NCBI GenBank assembly: GCA_026706165.1
Contig: JAPOZF010000297.1
Location: forward strand, 1 to 11,397
From: Gemmatimonadota bacterium
GTDB taxonomy: Bacteria; Latescibacterota; UBA2968; UBA8231
Direction: 5' to 3'
DNA: 11,397 nucleotides
In this document: positions 1 through 8,000 of the stretch, in pieces
Numbering within the stretch: the stretch's first letter is position 1
Layout of the letters: every line of letters begins with the position of its first letter
Program-made: the position numbers and the translations under genes
Notes under the pieces: model-generated
Told to the model about the DNA's origin: nothing
The model's database searches: none
What the model saw: only the letters and a program-made list of their open reading frames with translations

Positions 1-761
1 AGGGCGTCGTCGCCGTGCTCGGCGGCGATGTAGCGGACCAGGGCGTAGCCGTGGTCGTAGACGAACTCGTTGCCGAAACCGGACTTGCCGAACACTCCCA
101 TCTGATCGAAGGACAGCAGCTTCTCCTCGAGCGCGGCGACGCGCAGCACCATGTCGCGGTTGGCGTCCCAGCGGTCGTGCCTCGCCGCGGCCACCTGGTA
201 CTGCGCCACCCCCTCGGCGAACCACATCGGGAAGACCGTGGCCGCCAGGGGATAGGAGACCAGCAGGTCGGGAAACCCGGTCAGGATATCGGGGCGGTTG
301 CGCTCGCGCTGGTACCCGAAATGCTGGAGGTACAGCGCCGGGGTGCGCTGCCATGCCTTGCGCGCCGCCCCGAGGGAGACGATGTGCACGAACTCGTGGG
401 TGATGACGTTTGCCAGCCAGTCGCAGGTGCCGCGCAGGTCGAAGTCGTGATCGAGGGGAGTGGTCCAGATCTCGATGGCGTCGTGATAGAAGAAGGCGGC
501 GCCGTTGGCGTAGTCGTCGTAGTCCTTGAGAACGATGCGCACCCTGCCGCCGGGGCGGTAGCGGTAGAGCTCGGTCACCGGACCGTACGCGGCCTCGGCG
601 ATCTCGGCGGCCCTCTCGGCAGCCCGGCGCAGACCGTCGTGGTAGAAAACCTGGAAGTGGGGGGTCTGCAGGACCTCCCACTGCAGCTCGGGGTGGTTCT
701 GTGCCCGGGAGGCTCCCTGCCAGAACAGCAGGACGAGGAGGGCCGGGGCCGCCTTCCTCAT
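1..761 (-). CDS. Secreted gluzincin-type metallopeptidase (peptidase MA-like), 3' end outside the window
   Basis: The first 253 codons of a minus-strand gene are present; the rest lies beyond base 1. The start ATG (761-759) overlaps the stop of the preceding gene as ATGA, which suggests translational coupling. Residues 1-20 form a signal peptide (MRKAAPALLVLLFWQGASRA, then QN). The body contains HEFVH at residues 122-126 in the context NVITHEFVHIVSLG, and WFAEGVAQ with Glu183. HExxH plus a Glu about 57 residues later is the gluzincin zinc site as seen in peptidase MA-like proteins (Pfam PF13485 type), so this copy looks catalytically intact. Proteins of this kind often continue into a TolB/PD40-like beta-propeller and reach about 1000 residues; whether this one does cannot be seen. 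It probably acts in the periplasm or at the cell surface. Its substrate is unknown. Confidence 0.85.
   Translation of the reverse strand, partial: MRKAAPALLVLLFWQGASRAQNHPELQWEVLQTPHFQVFYHDGLRRAAERAAEIAEAAYGPVTELYRYRPGGRVRIVLKDYDDYANGAAFFYHDAIEIWTTPLDHDFDLRGTCDWLANVITHEFVHIVSLGAARKAWQRTPALYLQHFGYQRERNRPDILTGFPDLLVSYPLAATVFPMWFAEGVAQYQVAAARHDRWDANRDMVLRVAALEEKLLSFDQMGVFGKSGFGNEFVYDHGYALVRYIAAEHGDDA
758..761 (-). other. ATGA overlap joining the M6-like and gluzincin genes
   Basis: The stop TGA (760-758) of the M6-like gene and the ATG (761-759) of the gluzincin gene share bases as ATGA. No clear Shine-Dalgarno sequence precedes the ATG, so re-initiation by terminating ribosomes is the likely mode of translation. 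This ties the two products to the same transcript and to related amounts. Confidence 0.8.
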
Positions 762-3700
762 CGGGCGACCGCCATGCGCACGATGACGTGGCCGCGGCTG
801 CCGTCGGCCCCGCTCGCCTCGAGCCGGCACAGGTAGAGCCCGCTTTCGTAGTCGCCTGTCGCCCAGGTTATTTCGTTTTCCCCGGGCGCCGCCTGCGGCG
901 ATCCGGCGTCCCACCGCCGCTTTTCCACCCGCCTTCCGATGGCGTCGAACACCTCGAGCTCGAGATCGGCCGGCCGGCTCAGAAAAAAGCGCAGGTGGGC
1001 GCGGTCCAGCGAACCGACCGGATTGGGGTAGCAGTAGGCCCTGTCGGCCGGCAGCAGGGCGATCCCGGGCAGGGGGGCCGGGGAGCGTTCTCCGCGCACG
1101 GCGCGGCTCCCCTGGGCGTCAGCGGCGCCCTGGCCCCAAGCGGCGGTTCCGCTCCCGCCCAGTGCGGGAGAAAGGCTCTCCGCATCCCATGCATAGGCGA
1201 AATCTCCGGCCAGGGCGGCGAGCTCCAGCCCTCCGTCGCCGTCGAGGTCGGAGGCGACCGGCGTCGAGCCGACTGCCGCTGCCGTCAGCACCGGGAAGCC
1301 GCCGAGCTGACCGCCGCCGTCGTCGATGGCGGCGATCGCACCGGCGCTCGCCGCCACGAGGATCTCCTGTCTTCCGTCCCCGTCGAGGTCGGCCAGCAGC
1401 GGCTCCCACTCGGTTGTTCCCAGCTTCAGGTGTCCAGGGAACTCCACCGGAAACGACGGCATCCGGTGGCCGTTCTCCCGCAACAGATCGACGGCGGCTC
1501 CGGAAGCGACGGCAATCTCGAGGGAACCGTCGCCGTCGACGTCTCCGAGCGCGGCGGGGGCGTCAGCTCCGTGCGGCAGCATCGCCTGCCAGAGGACCTC
1601 CCCTTCCCCGCTCAGGGCGGTGACCCTGCCGCCGGCGTCGACGGAGATGATCTCCCCGCCGCTGTCGCCGCCAAGGTCCCCGGCGACGCTCGGCAACAGC
1701 GGGCCTTCGCCTCCGGGTTCCCAGATCCTGCGGGGTTCCTCCGGCCCCAGGCCGGAAACCGCGTCCGGCGTGGTGACCAGCAGCTGCGCGGATCCCCCGC
1801 CGTCGGGCAGCAGGCCGAGGGCCACGGCTCCGGTGAGATCGGCACCAGCCAGCACCTCGCCGGTACCCGCCTTCAGCAACTCGATTCTCGAGCCGGTTGC
1901 CACGGCCAGGACCGCCTCGGGCGACAGGCCCCCCGGACCGCTGTAAAGCCCGAGAACCGCCTCTTCGCCGAGGCTCGCCGACCACAGCGGCGCATCCCTA
2001 TCCGGGTGGTACGCGGCGACATCCCGTCCGGAGGCCACGAACACCGGACCGGGTTCCCCCGGCCTCCCTGCAGCGGCGGCGAGGTAGGCGCCGGTAAAGG
2101 AATCGGAAACGGTTGCCCGACCCCCGGCGAACAGGTGAACGCCCCGGTCGTTTTCCGCCAGCAGCTCAGCGGCCCCGTCGCCGTCGAGGTCGACCGCCTG
2201 CAGCCGCGCCCCCGCCGGCAGGCTTCCCGGCCAGCCCGGAAGGGGGCCGTCGAAGCTGATTCCGACCGTCATCACGTCCTCGAGAGAGGAGATTACTTCG
2301 ATGCGAATGCCGCTGGCGACCCCGGTGTTGGCGCCGCTGTTCGGCGTCGTGCCGGGACCGAACAGGGTCTTCGACCGGATGCCGCCTCGCCCTTCCCCGG
2401 CAAAGAAGGGATCGGCCGGACTGCCTTCGGTGACGTCCTGGCGGTCGAAGAAGGCGTTGCCGATGTCGCGTCCGCCGTCCGCCTCCTCCAGCGCGATCCC
2501 GGGGAAGACGCGGTCGTTGTTGATTCCGCCCTCCGCTTCCCGGGCGGCGATCACCGCCTCGTCGACGTGCCAGATCAGGATCCCGGACCCTGGAACGAAG
2601 GCGTCGTACTCCTCGACCCCGAGCCAGACCCCGGTCATGTCGCCCCCGTCCGAATCGCCGGACCCGGAAAACTCCACCTGATCCGGCTCGATCCAGGTCA
2701 CCGCGGTTCCCGCGAAGGGGGGCTCGACCCCCTCGGGCAGGTCGGCGTTGCCGCGGCGCTGGCGGTTCTCGATCAGGAAATACTCCGTCGCCGAAACCGG
2801 CACCTGCACCGCCTTGTGCTGTCCCGGCGCAACCCTGCGGTCCGTCGCCGCCACCGCGACCGCGGTATCCCGCCGCACGACGAGCGGTTCGATCCAGCCG
2901 AGACGGGCCTTGCTCCAGGCTATCGGGTGGGGGGGCACGAACCCGAACAGGGTCTCCAGCTCCCCTCCCTGCAGCAGGAAACCGACCCGGTTGGGACCGA
3001 CGTCCATCAGGCTCCAGCCGCCGACCCCCGGCAGACCGGCGGCGAAATTAGACAGGCCCGGCAGCCCGAGCTGGTGGCCGAAGAACTTCGCCATCAGGCC
3101 GTTGAGCCCTGCCCCTGCGCGGTCGCTGCCTTCGACCGCCTCGGGAAGGATCAAGGCCTCCCGAATCTCGGCGCCGTCCGCGAGAATCGGACCTCCCGCG
3201 GCACTCCTCTCGAAGTCGTCCGCCGACAGGAACACCGAGAGAATGTCGTTCAGCTGTCCGGCCTCGTGTCCGTAGCCGGCGTGCAGGAACAGGTAGCTGT
3301 TGAACTGCGAAAAGTCGGGACCCGCGGGATCGGCCCGGGCCAGCTCGACGGCGTCGCGCACGAGCTGTACCCACTTGTCGTTTATCTCCTGCGGCGAGCG
3401 GCCGTTGCCGTACTGCAGGGCCGGTTCAGGCAGGGTGTATGCGTCGTTCAGGCCAGCCGGGAAAACCTCGTGCTCGATGGCTACGCGGCCTTCCGAAACG
3501 GTCCGGTAGTAGCGGCCGAGAGCCTCGAGATGGCGCTCGAAATAGAGGCGGTCGTGGGGTGGAAGATCGTAGGGGAATGCGTAGTCCGGGAGCGCTTGGG
3601 AGCTCGTGCGCAGGTCGAATTTTCCCAGGCCGGAGGTCGAAGGTTCGTCCGGCTCCTCGAGCGGGAAGTCGAGGCGGATCGCCAGGACGCGCCACGTCGC

Positions 3701-3796
3701 GGGCACGTCCTCCTGTCCTCCGGCCCCGGTCGCGAGGAGGAGGGCAGCCGCCAGTAACGGCGCGCGTCTGCCCCGATGTCCGCGGAGCCTCCTCAG
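758..3796 (-). CDS. Secreted M6-type protease-like protein with degenerate active site, FG-GAP repeats and T9SS/FlgD-like C-terminal domain
   Basis: About 1012 aa if started at CTG 3796; 982 aa from GTG 3706. The 30 codons above GTG 3706 encode a signal peptide (RRLRGHRGRR, then APLLAAALLLATGAGG), so the upstream start is preferred although it is not a standard codon. Numbering here is from CTG. Residues about 35-500 resemble M6 (immune inhibitor A-like) proteases: GGWSLMDVG at about 259-267 and ILIWHVDE at about 406-413 are family landmarks. The zinc site normally read as HEFGHxLGLPD is KFFGHQLGLPG here (237-247). The first His, the catalytic Glu and the Asp at the third-ligand position are all lost, so proteolysis is unlikely. 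Four DxDGDG calcium-loop motifs (536, 752, 803, 850) and a degenerate fifth (707) mark an FG-GAP/VCBS propeller. Residues about 920-1012 (YCYPNP through ESGLYLCRLE) form a FlgD-like/T9SS sorting-type domain holding the protein's only two Cys. Likely surface-exposed or secreted cargo of the upstream PorU/PorV pair. Confidence 0.85.
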   Translation of the reverse strand: MRRLRGHRGRRAPLLAAALLLATGAGGQEDVPATWRVLAIRLDFPLEEPDEPSTSGLGKFDLRTSSQALPDYAFPYDLPPHDRLYFERHLEALGRYYRTVSEGRVAIEHEVFPAGLNDAYTLPEPALQYGNGRSPQEINDKWVQLVRDAVELARADPAGPDFSQFNSYLFLHAGYGHEAGQLNDILSVFLSADDFERSAAGGPILADGAEIREALILPEAVEGSDRAGAGLNGLMAKFFGHQLGLPGLSNFAAGLPGVGGWSLMDVGPNRVGFLLQGGELETLFGFVPPHPIAWSKARLGWIEPLVVRRDTAVAVAATDRRVAPGQHKAVQVPVSATEYFLIENRQRRGNADLPEGVEPPFAGTAVTWIEPDQVEFSGSGDSDGGDMTGVWLGVEEYDAFVPGSGILIWHVDEAVIAAREAEGGINNDRVFPGIALEEADGGRDIGNAFFDRQDVTEGSPADPFFAGEGRGGIRSKTLFGPGTTPNSGANTGVASGIRIEVISSLEDVMTVGISFDGPLPGWPGSLPAGARLQAVDLDGDGAAELLAENDRGVHLFAGGRATVSDSFTGAYLAAAAGRPGEPGPVFVASGRDVAAYHPDRDAPLWSASLGEEAVLGLYSGPGGLSPEAVLAVATGSRIELLKAGTGEVLAGADLTGAVALGLLPDGGGSAQLLVTTPDAVSGLGPEEPRRIWEPGGEGPLLPSVAGDLGGDSGGEIISVDAGGRVTALSGEGEVLWQAMLPHGADAPAALGDVDGDGSLEIAVASGAAVDLLRENGHRMPSFPVEFPGHLKLGTTEWEPLLADLDGDGRQEILVAASAGAIAAIDDGGGQLGGFPVLTAAAVGSTPVASDLDGDGGLELAALAGDFAYAWDAESLSPALGGSGTAAWGQGAADAQGSRAVRGERSPAPLPGIALLPADRAYCYPNPVGSLDRAHLRFFLSRPADLELEVFDAIGRRVEKRRWDAGSPQAAPGENEITWATGDYESGLYLCRLEASGADGSRGHVIVRMAVAR
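3793..3796 (-). other. CTGA gene overlap: stop of the porV-like gene and likely non-standard start of the M6-like gene
   Basis: The last codons of the PorV-like gene read TTC TGA. The CTG inside TTCTGA is in frame with the M6-like gene and opens a complete signal peptide. No in-frame ATG, GTG or TTG exists between this point and GTG 3706, which lies after the signal peptide. The overlap mirrors the ATGA at 758-761 one gene later. Against it: the strong GAGGAGG motif lies just downstream of the CTG (3794-3788), and GTG 3706 has its own purine-rich leader. The start is therefore unsettled; a base-calling error is also possible. Confidence 0.5.
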
Positions 3797-4845
3797 AACG
3801 TCAGGTTCAGGGAGAAACGGGTGTTGTCCTCCATCGGCGTGTCGTCACCCGTCACATACGCCACGTCGACCTGGAACATGTTGTATTTCAGTCCCATCCC
3901 GAACGTGGGGAATTTGAGCTCGCCGTCGTGGTCCCACCTGTATCCGGCCCGCAGCGCGAGAAACGACTGGTCCTGCTGGGCAGACAGGCCGTAGCGGTAC
4001 TCGCCGCCCACGTGGAAGTCCATTTCCTCGATCTCGTTGCCGAGGCCCTCGTCCGCCCACGCCTTCACCAGGTTGCCGGCGAACGAGCCGTCGGCGATCA
4101 GGGGTTTGTAGAGATCGAATGCGAGCAGGACATCGTGGTACTCGGCGTCGAGCAGCTCGTAGGCGAAGCCGGCGACGATATGCTGGGGAAGGGGATCGGC
4201 CTGACTCGGGTCGATGTAGGCCATCTTGGGGCCGAGATAGCGGAGCGCCGAGCCGAACGTAAGGGCCGGTGTGATGTCCCAAAGCATACCGAGGTCGGCG
4301 GCGAAGCTGCTGCCGACTCCCTTGCCGCGCTCGATTCCCGCACCCTGTTCGGGAGAGAGGCGGCTGTGGATGAACTTCAGGCCGACGCCCGCCTTCATGT
4401 TGTCGGAGACGTCCGCCCCGTAGGCGACGCTGACCGCGAACTCGTTGCTCGAGAAGGTCCCGAGCACGTCGTCGGGCCGCTCACCCATTCGCGTCTGCTC
4501 CCCGAGATTCATCCAGACTCCGTTGATACCGACGTTCCCCCAGCCCTCGACCGGTTGCGAGTAGGCGACGAACTCGTACGACATGTCGTCGGCGAGACCG
4601 GGAAGCCACTTCGCGTGGGTCAGGTGGAGCTTGCGCCCGGTCTGCCCGGCGAGGGCGGCAGGGTTGAAGTAGCTGGCGTTGTTGTCGACGGCGACGTACG
4701 ACTCTCCCATCGCTATGGATCGCGCATCCGGCTTTATCAGGAGGAAGATGACAGTGGCGCGGCTCTCCGAGGTAGCCGAGGCGGGTTCGGCCGCGGCGGC
4801 CAGCAGGGAGACGGTCACGCACCAGGCGGCGAGTTTGTCAGGCAC
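3793..4845 (-). CDS. porV: PorV/PorQ-family outer-membrane beta-barrel protein
   Basis: 350 aa. The GTG start (4845) is chosen because AGGAGG lies 9 nt upstream (4860-4855) and a signal peptide follows at once (hydrophobic core about residues 7-20, probable cleavage after PASA at 24). Residues about 39-66 hold the family signature, seen as KPDARSIAMGESYVAVDNNA and SYFNPAALAG. The rest alternates polar and hydrophobic residues as in a FadL-like barrel and ends in Phe (SLNLTF), typical of outer-membrane barrels. In Bacteroidota, PorV (LptO) is the T9SS outer-membrane shuttle that delivers cargo to the PorU sortase, and porU and porV are adjacent in Porphyromonas gingivalis. The same order here supports the call. 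PorV and PorQ are hard to separate by eye, so the symbol is tentative; membership of the family is much surer. Confidence 0.85.
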   Translation of the reverse strand: MPDKLAAWCVTVSLLAAAAEPASATSESRATVIFLLIKPDARSIAMGESYVAVDNNASYFNPAALAGQTGRKLHLTHAKWLPGLADDMSYEFVAYSQPVEGWGNVGINGVWMNLGEQTRMGERPDDVLGTFSSNEFAVSVAYGADVSDNMKAGVGLKFIHSRLSPEQGAGIERGKGVGSSFAADLGMLWDITPALTFGSALRYLGPKMAYIDPSQADPLPQHIVAGFAYELLDAEYHDVLLAFDLYKPLIADGSFAGNLVKAWADEGLGNEIEEMDFHVGGEYRYGLSAQQDQSFLALRAGYRWDHDGELKFPTFGMGLKYNMFQVDVAYVTGDDTPMEDNTRFSLNLTF

Positions 4846-4854
4846 TTGTGGTTT

Positions 4855-4860
4855 CCTCCT
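4855..4860 (-). promoter_or_regulatory. Ribosome binding site AGGAGG fixing the GTG start of the porV-like gene
   Basis: A perfect AGGAGG on the minus strand sits 9 nt before GTG 4845. It decides for this GTG over other in-frame codons. The 155-nt gap to the upstream gene (4846-5000) shows no convincing terminator, so read-through from the PorU-like gene is expected, though an internal promoter cannot be excluded. Confidence 0.75.
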
Positions 4861-5000
4861 GAGGTTTCACTTCGAAATCTGCTTACGCTTCGATACCGCC
4901 CGGCGACGGGAGTCGGCATTCGTTTGCCCGGCAGGGCGGCAGGAAAGACTCCACGCCTTCCTTCGTTTTCCGCACGATCGGGGTTCCCCGGGTGCAGCGG

Positions 5001-8000
5001 TCATTTCATCACCTGGATGGCGGCCTTCCTCTCGATGCGCAAGCCATCGGCGAGCTCGACCTCTACCTGGTACAGGTAGGTGCCGTTGGCGAGCTCCCCG
5101 GGAGGAGTCCATGCCACCTGGTTGAAGTCGGCGTGCCCCGTGCCGGAAAGCTCGTCGACGAGCCTGCCGGCGAGCGAGAACACCCTGATGCGGACAGACT
5201 CCGCTGCATCTTCGAGAGTGTACGTGAAGTCGCCCCTGTCCCGCATCGGGTTCGGGTGGAACAGCAGCCGGGAAAGCACCCCGTCCTCCGCCTCGGAGAC
5301 ACGCACTTCCGCCTCGACCTGCGACGAGTTGTTGAACGTGTCCCAGGCCTTGAGACGCAAGGTATGGGTACCCGGTTCCATGGCGGGCAGCGGGAACTCG
5401 AGGAGGCCGCTGCGGTAGTCCCCGGTATTGTGGAAGTGCTCGGTGACGATGAAGCGCGCACCGTCCACCCGGAGCTCCATTTCGTGCCCGGTTTCCCCGG
5501 TTATGTTGATGCCGTTCGGATCGCTGATCACAGCTTCGAGGACCGCTTCGCCGGGGATGGTGTCCCCGCTTTTGAAACCATCCTTCCCCTTGAATCCAAT
5601 CGCAATCTCGGGTCCGGTCTCGTCGGCGGAAACGCCGGTCGCCGTGCCGGCTAGAACCAGGTTGTCGACCGACCCGAAAGCCGCCCGGGCATGGTCACTC
5701 CAAACATAGGCACTGACCCGGCCGTTGTCCTCCTTGTAGCTGATGTCCTTGGGTACGCGGAAGGCGGTCTCGAAACGGCCCCCGGCAACCGGTACCCGGC
5801 CGCGGAAAATCGGATTCCCCATTCGGTCGTAGGCGATATCGTCCAGCTTGCTCCTCGTAGTGGAGTCGAACGCCTGCACGAGGGCGGTTCCGGTGAAGTC
5901 TTCCACCGGCCGTCCGTCGGAGTCGAGAATCCGGCCGGCGACCCGGACCTCCTCGAGCGCCCGAACCGAATCCGGCACCTCGAGGGCGACGACGTACCGG
6001 GGTCTGGCGAGGCGCAACGCCGGGTCGCCGATCAGGCAGTAGCGCTGCATGTTGGTGCGGTCGTCCTGGTTGCCGCTGACGTTCTGCTTGGCGATGGTCA
6101 GCGCCATTCCCAGAGGAAGGTTACTCTCCTCCGAACTGAACATCAGCCGGTGAAACTCCCAGGCGAGGTACATATTGCTGCTGTGGAAGCCTACCCGGGC
6201 TGCCGATATGAACCCGATCACCCCGCCGTCGGGGCGGTTCATCAGAACCTCCGGGATCGACTGCTGGTCCGGATCGTCGAACACCCCGACCTGGCTCGCG
6301 GCAGTGTACATGAACGGCAGCCGCCTGCCGTTGTCGATCAGGTCGGCGTCTCTTGAAAGCAGGAACATCTTCTCGTGGGCGAGCACGTCGAGGCTCCCGT
6401 GTCCGAGGTAGGTGACGATCAGCGCCCCCTCGTTGAAGCGGCGCACGAAGGCATCCCTTGCCTGCGGCTTGGTGCTCCCCTCGAGCGGAAACTGGGCGAT
6501 GTAGAGCTTGACGAGATCGAGGTCGGCAGGGAAGACGCGCCTCGCCAGCGACTCGGCGTCGCGAATGAAGTAGGATTCCCTGAGTTCCAGTTTCGACGGA
6601 TGGCGCAGGTCGTCGGCTACCAGCAGCCCCCGGCTCTGCCATGGACCGACCTCCGGATCCGAGTCGTACGAGATCAGCTTGTCGACCACCCCCTCCGCCT
6701 CCGTGGCCGACTGCACCGGCAATCTGCCGATGGCCAGGTCGGGAATCCGGTCCTCTCCTTCCACGCGCACGTACCATTCGTCGAACATGCTTATGCCTTC
6801 CTGGTACGCCGGCATCCAGTTCGGGTGGCTGGTGCCCGTGCTGTTCTTGTAGTCGTAGGTCCCGTCACCCATCAGGCAGATGAACCAGGGAGCAGGGTCC
6901 CAGTTGTCGACCGCGTAGTTGACGAACGACCGGATCGCCATCGGATCGACCAGCCCCCCGGAGAATTCGTCGTACACGTCCTCGACGTCGACGGAAATCG
7001 CCTGCATCGGTCCGAAACGGTCCCCGGCGGCGCGCCACTCCGCCAGGCGGTCGGCGGCAGCGCGAAAATCGGCATGGGTGAGAACGATGTAATCCGCGCC
7101 GTTGTCCGGGGTGCGCAACCTGCTCGGGAAATCGAGCCGTATGTTTGCCGGCCGCTTCCATCGGGAGGGCACACTGGCGATGTATCGAGGCGGAACTCCC
7201 CCGCCTTCGAACCGGTCCTGGAAGACCGCGGTTCCCGCGGTCCCGTCCCAGTCGAAACCGACGATTTCCCTCGGCCACCCCAGCGCGGAGATCTCGAAGA
7301 TCCGGGGTTTGCCCTCTTCGGCGAACCCCGACAGGACAAACTCCGCCGTTACCGCGTCCTCATTCTCAAGCATCGCAGACGGCGGCCAGGCGAAGGTCAG
7401 CTCGCCCCCCTCTGCCGACAGCCGGCGGTCGAATTCGACCTCGATCCAGTCCAGGCGCGTCCCCTTGTTGTCGCGCTGGAAGATTCCGAGCTGATTCAGG
7501 CCTTCCTTCGGGCCCTGCGGGGCCTGCGCCCGGAGGGTGGCCACGAACATGCTGTCCATCCTGACCTGTCCTGCCAGCTCGTCGTTCCAGTACAGATCGA
7601 ACCTGTGGATGGCTCTCTTCGATCCCCAGAAACGGACCCGGATGTCGACGGGGGTCCCCGGGACCGCTTCGCGCACGATCACGGAAAAGTTGCGGGCGTT
7701 CCCCCCGAAGTCCTCCCAGTACCAGTCGTAACCGGTCTTTATGCTCCACGTCAGCAACCGGATCATGCGGTCGTCCTCGAGATGGATCCGCTCGCGGTAG
7801 CTGTCGATCCGGCGTGGCGAACCGTTGTCCAGAGCTCCGCTGCTTCGACTCATCCTGAGACCCTCCACCTCGGCCCCGGTATCGAGGAAGTAGACGTTCT
7901 CCTCGGTGAAGGGATTCTGCCGCCAGAAATACTGCTTCGCGTCGCGCCCGTACTCCCAGCGTTGGGTCGCCTCGCCGTAGAACAGCAGGAAGTCGTCCGC

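Noticed and set aside
701..3757. 1018-residue open frame on the plus strand opposite the M6-like gene
   Set aside because: It is antisense to a gene with clear domains, is rich in Arg/Pro/Gly/Gln, has no domain or signal, and follows from high GC in the third codon position of the real gene.
3439..5079. 546-residue plus-strand open frame across the PorV-like gene
   Set aside because: It runs across two genes and their gap on the opposite strand, and its composition is that of a GC-rich shadow.
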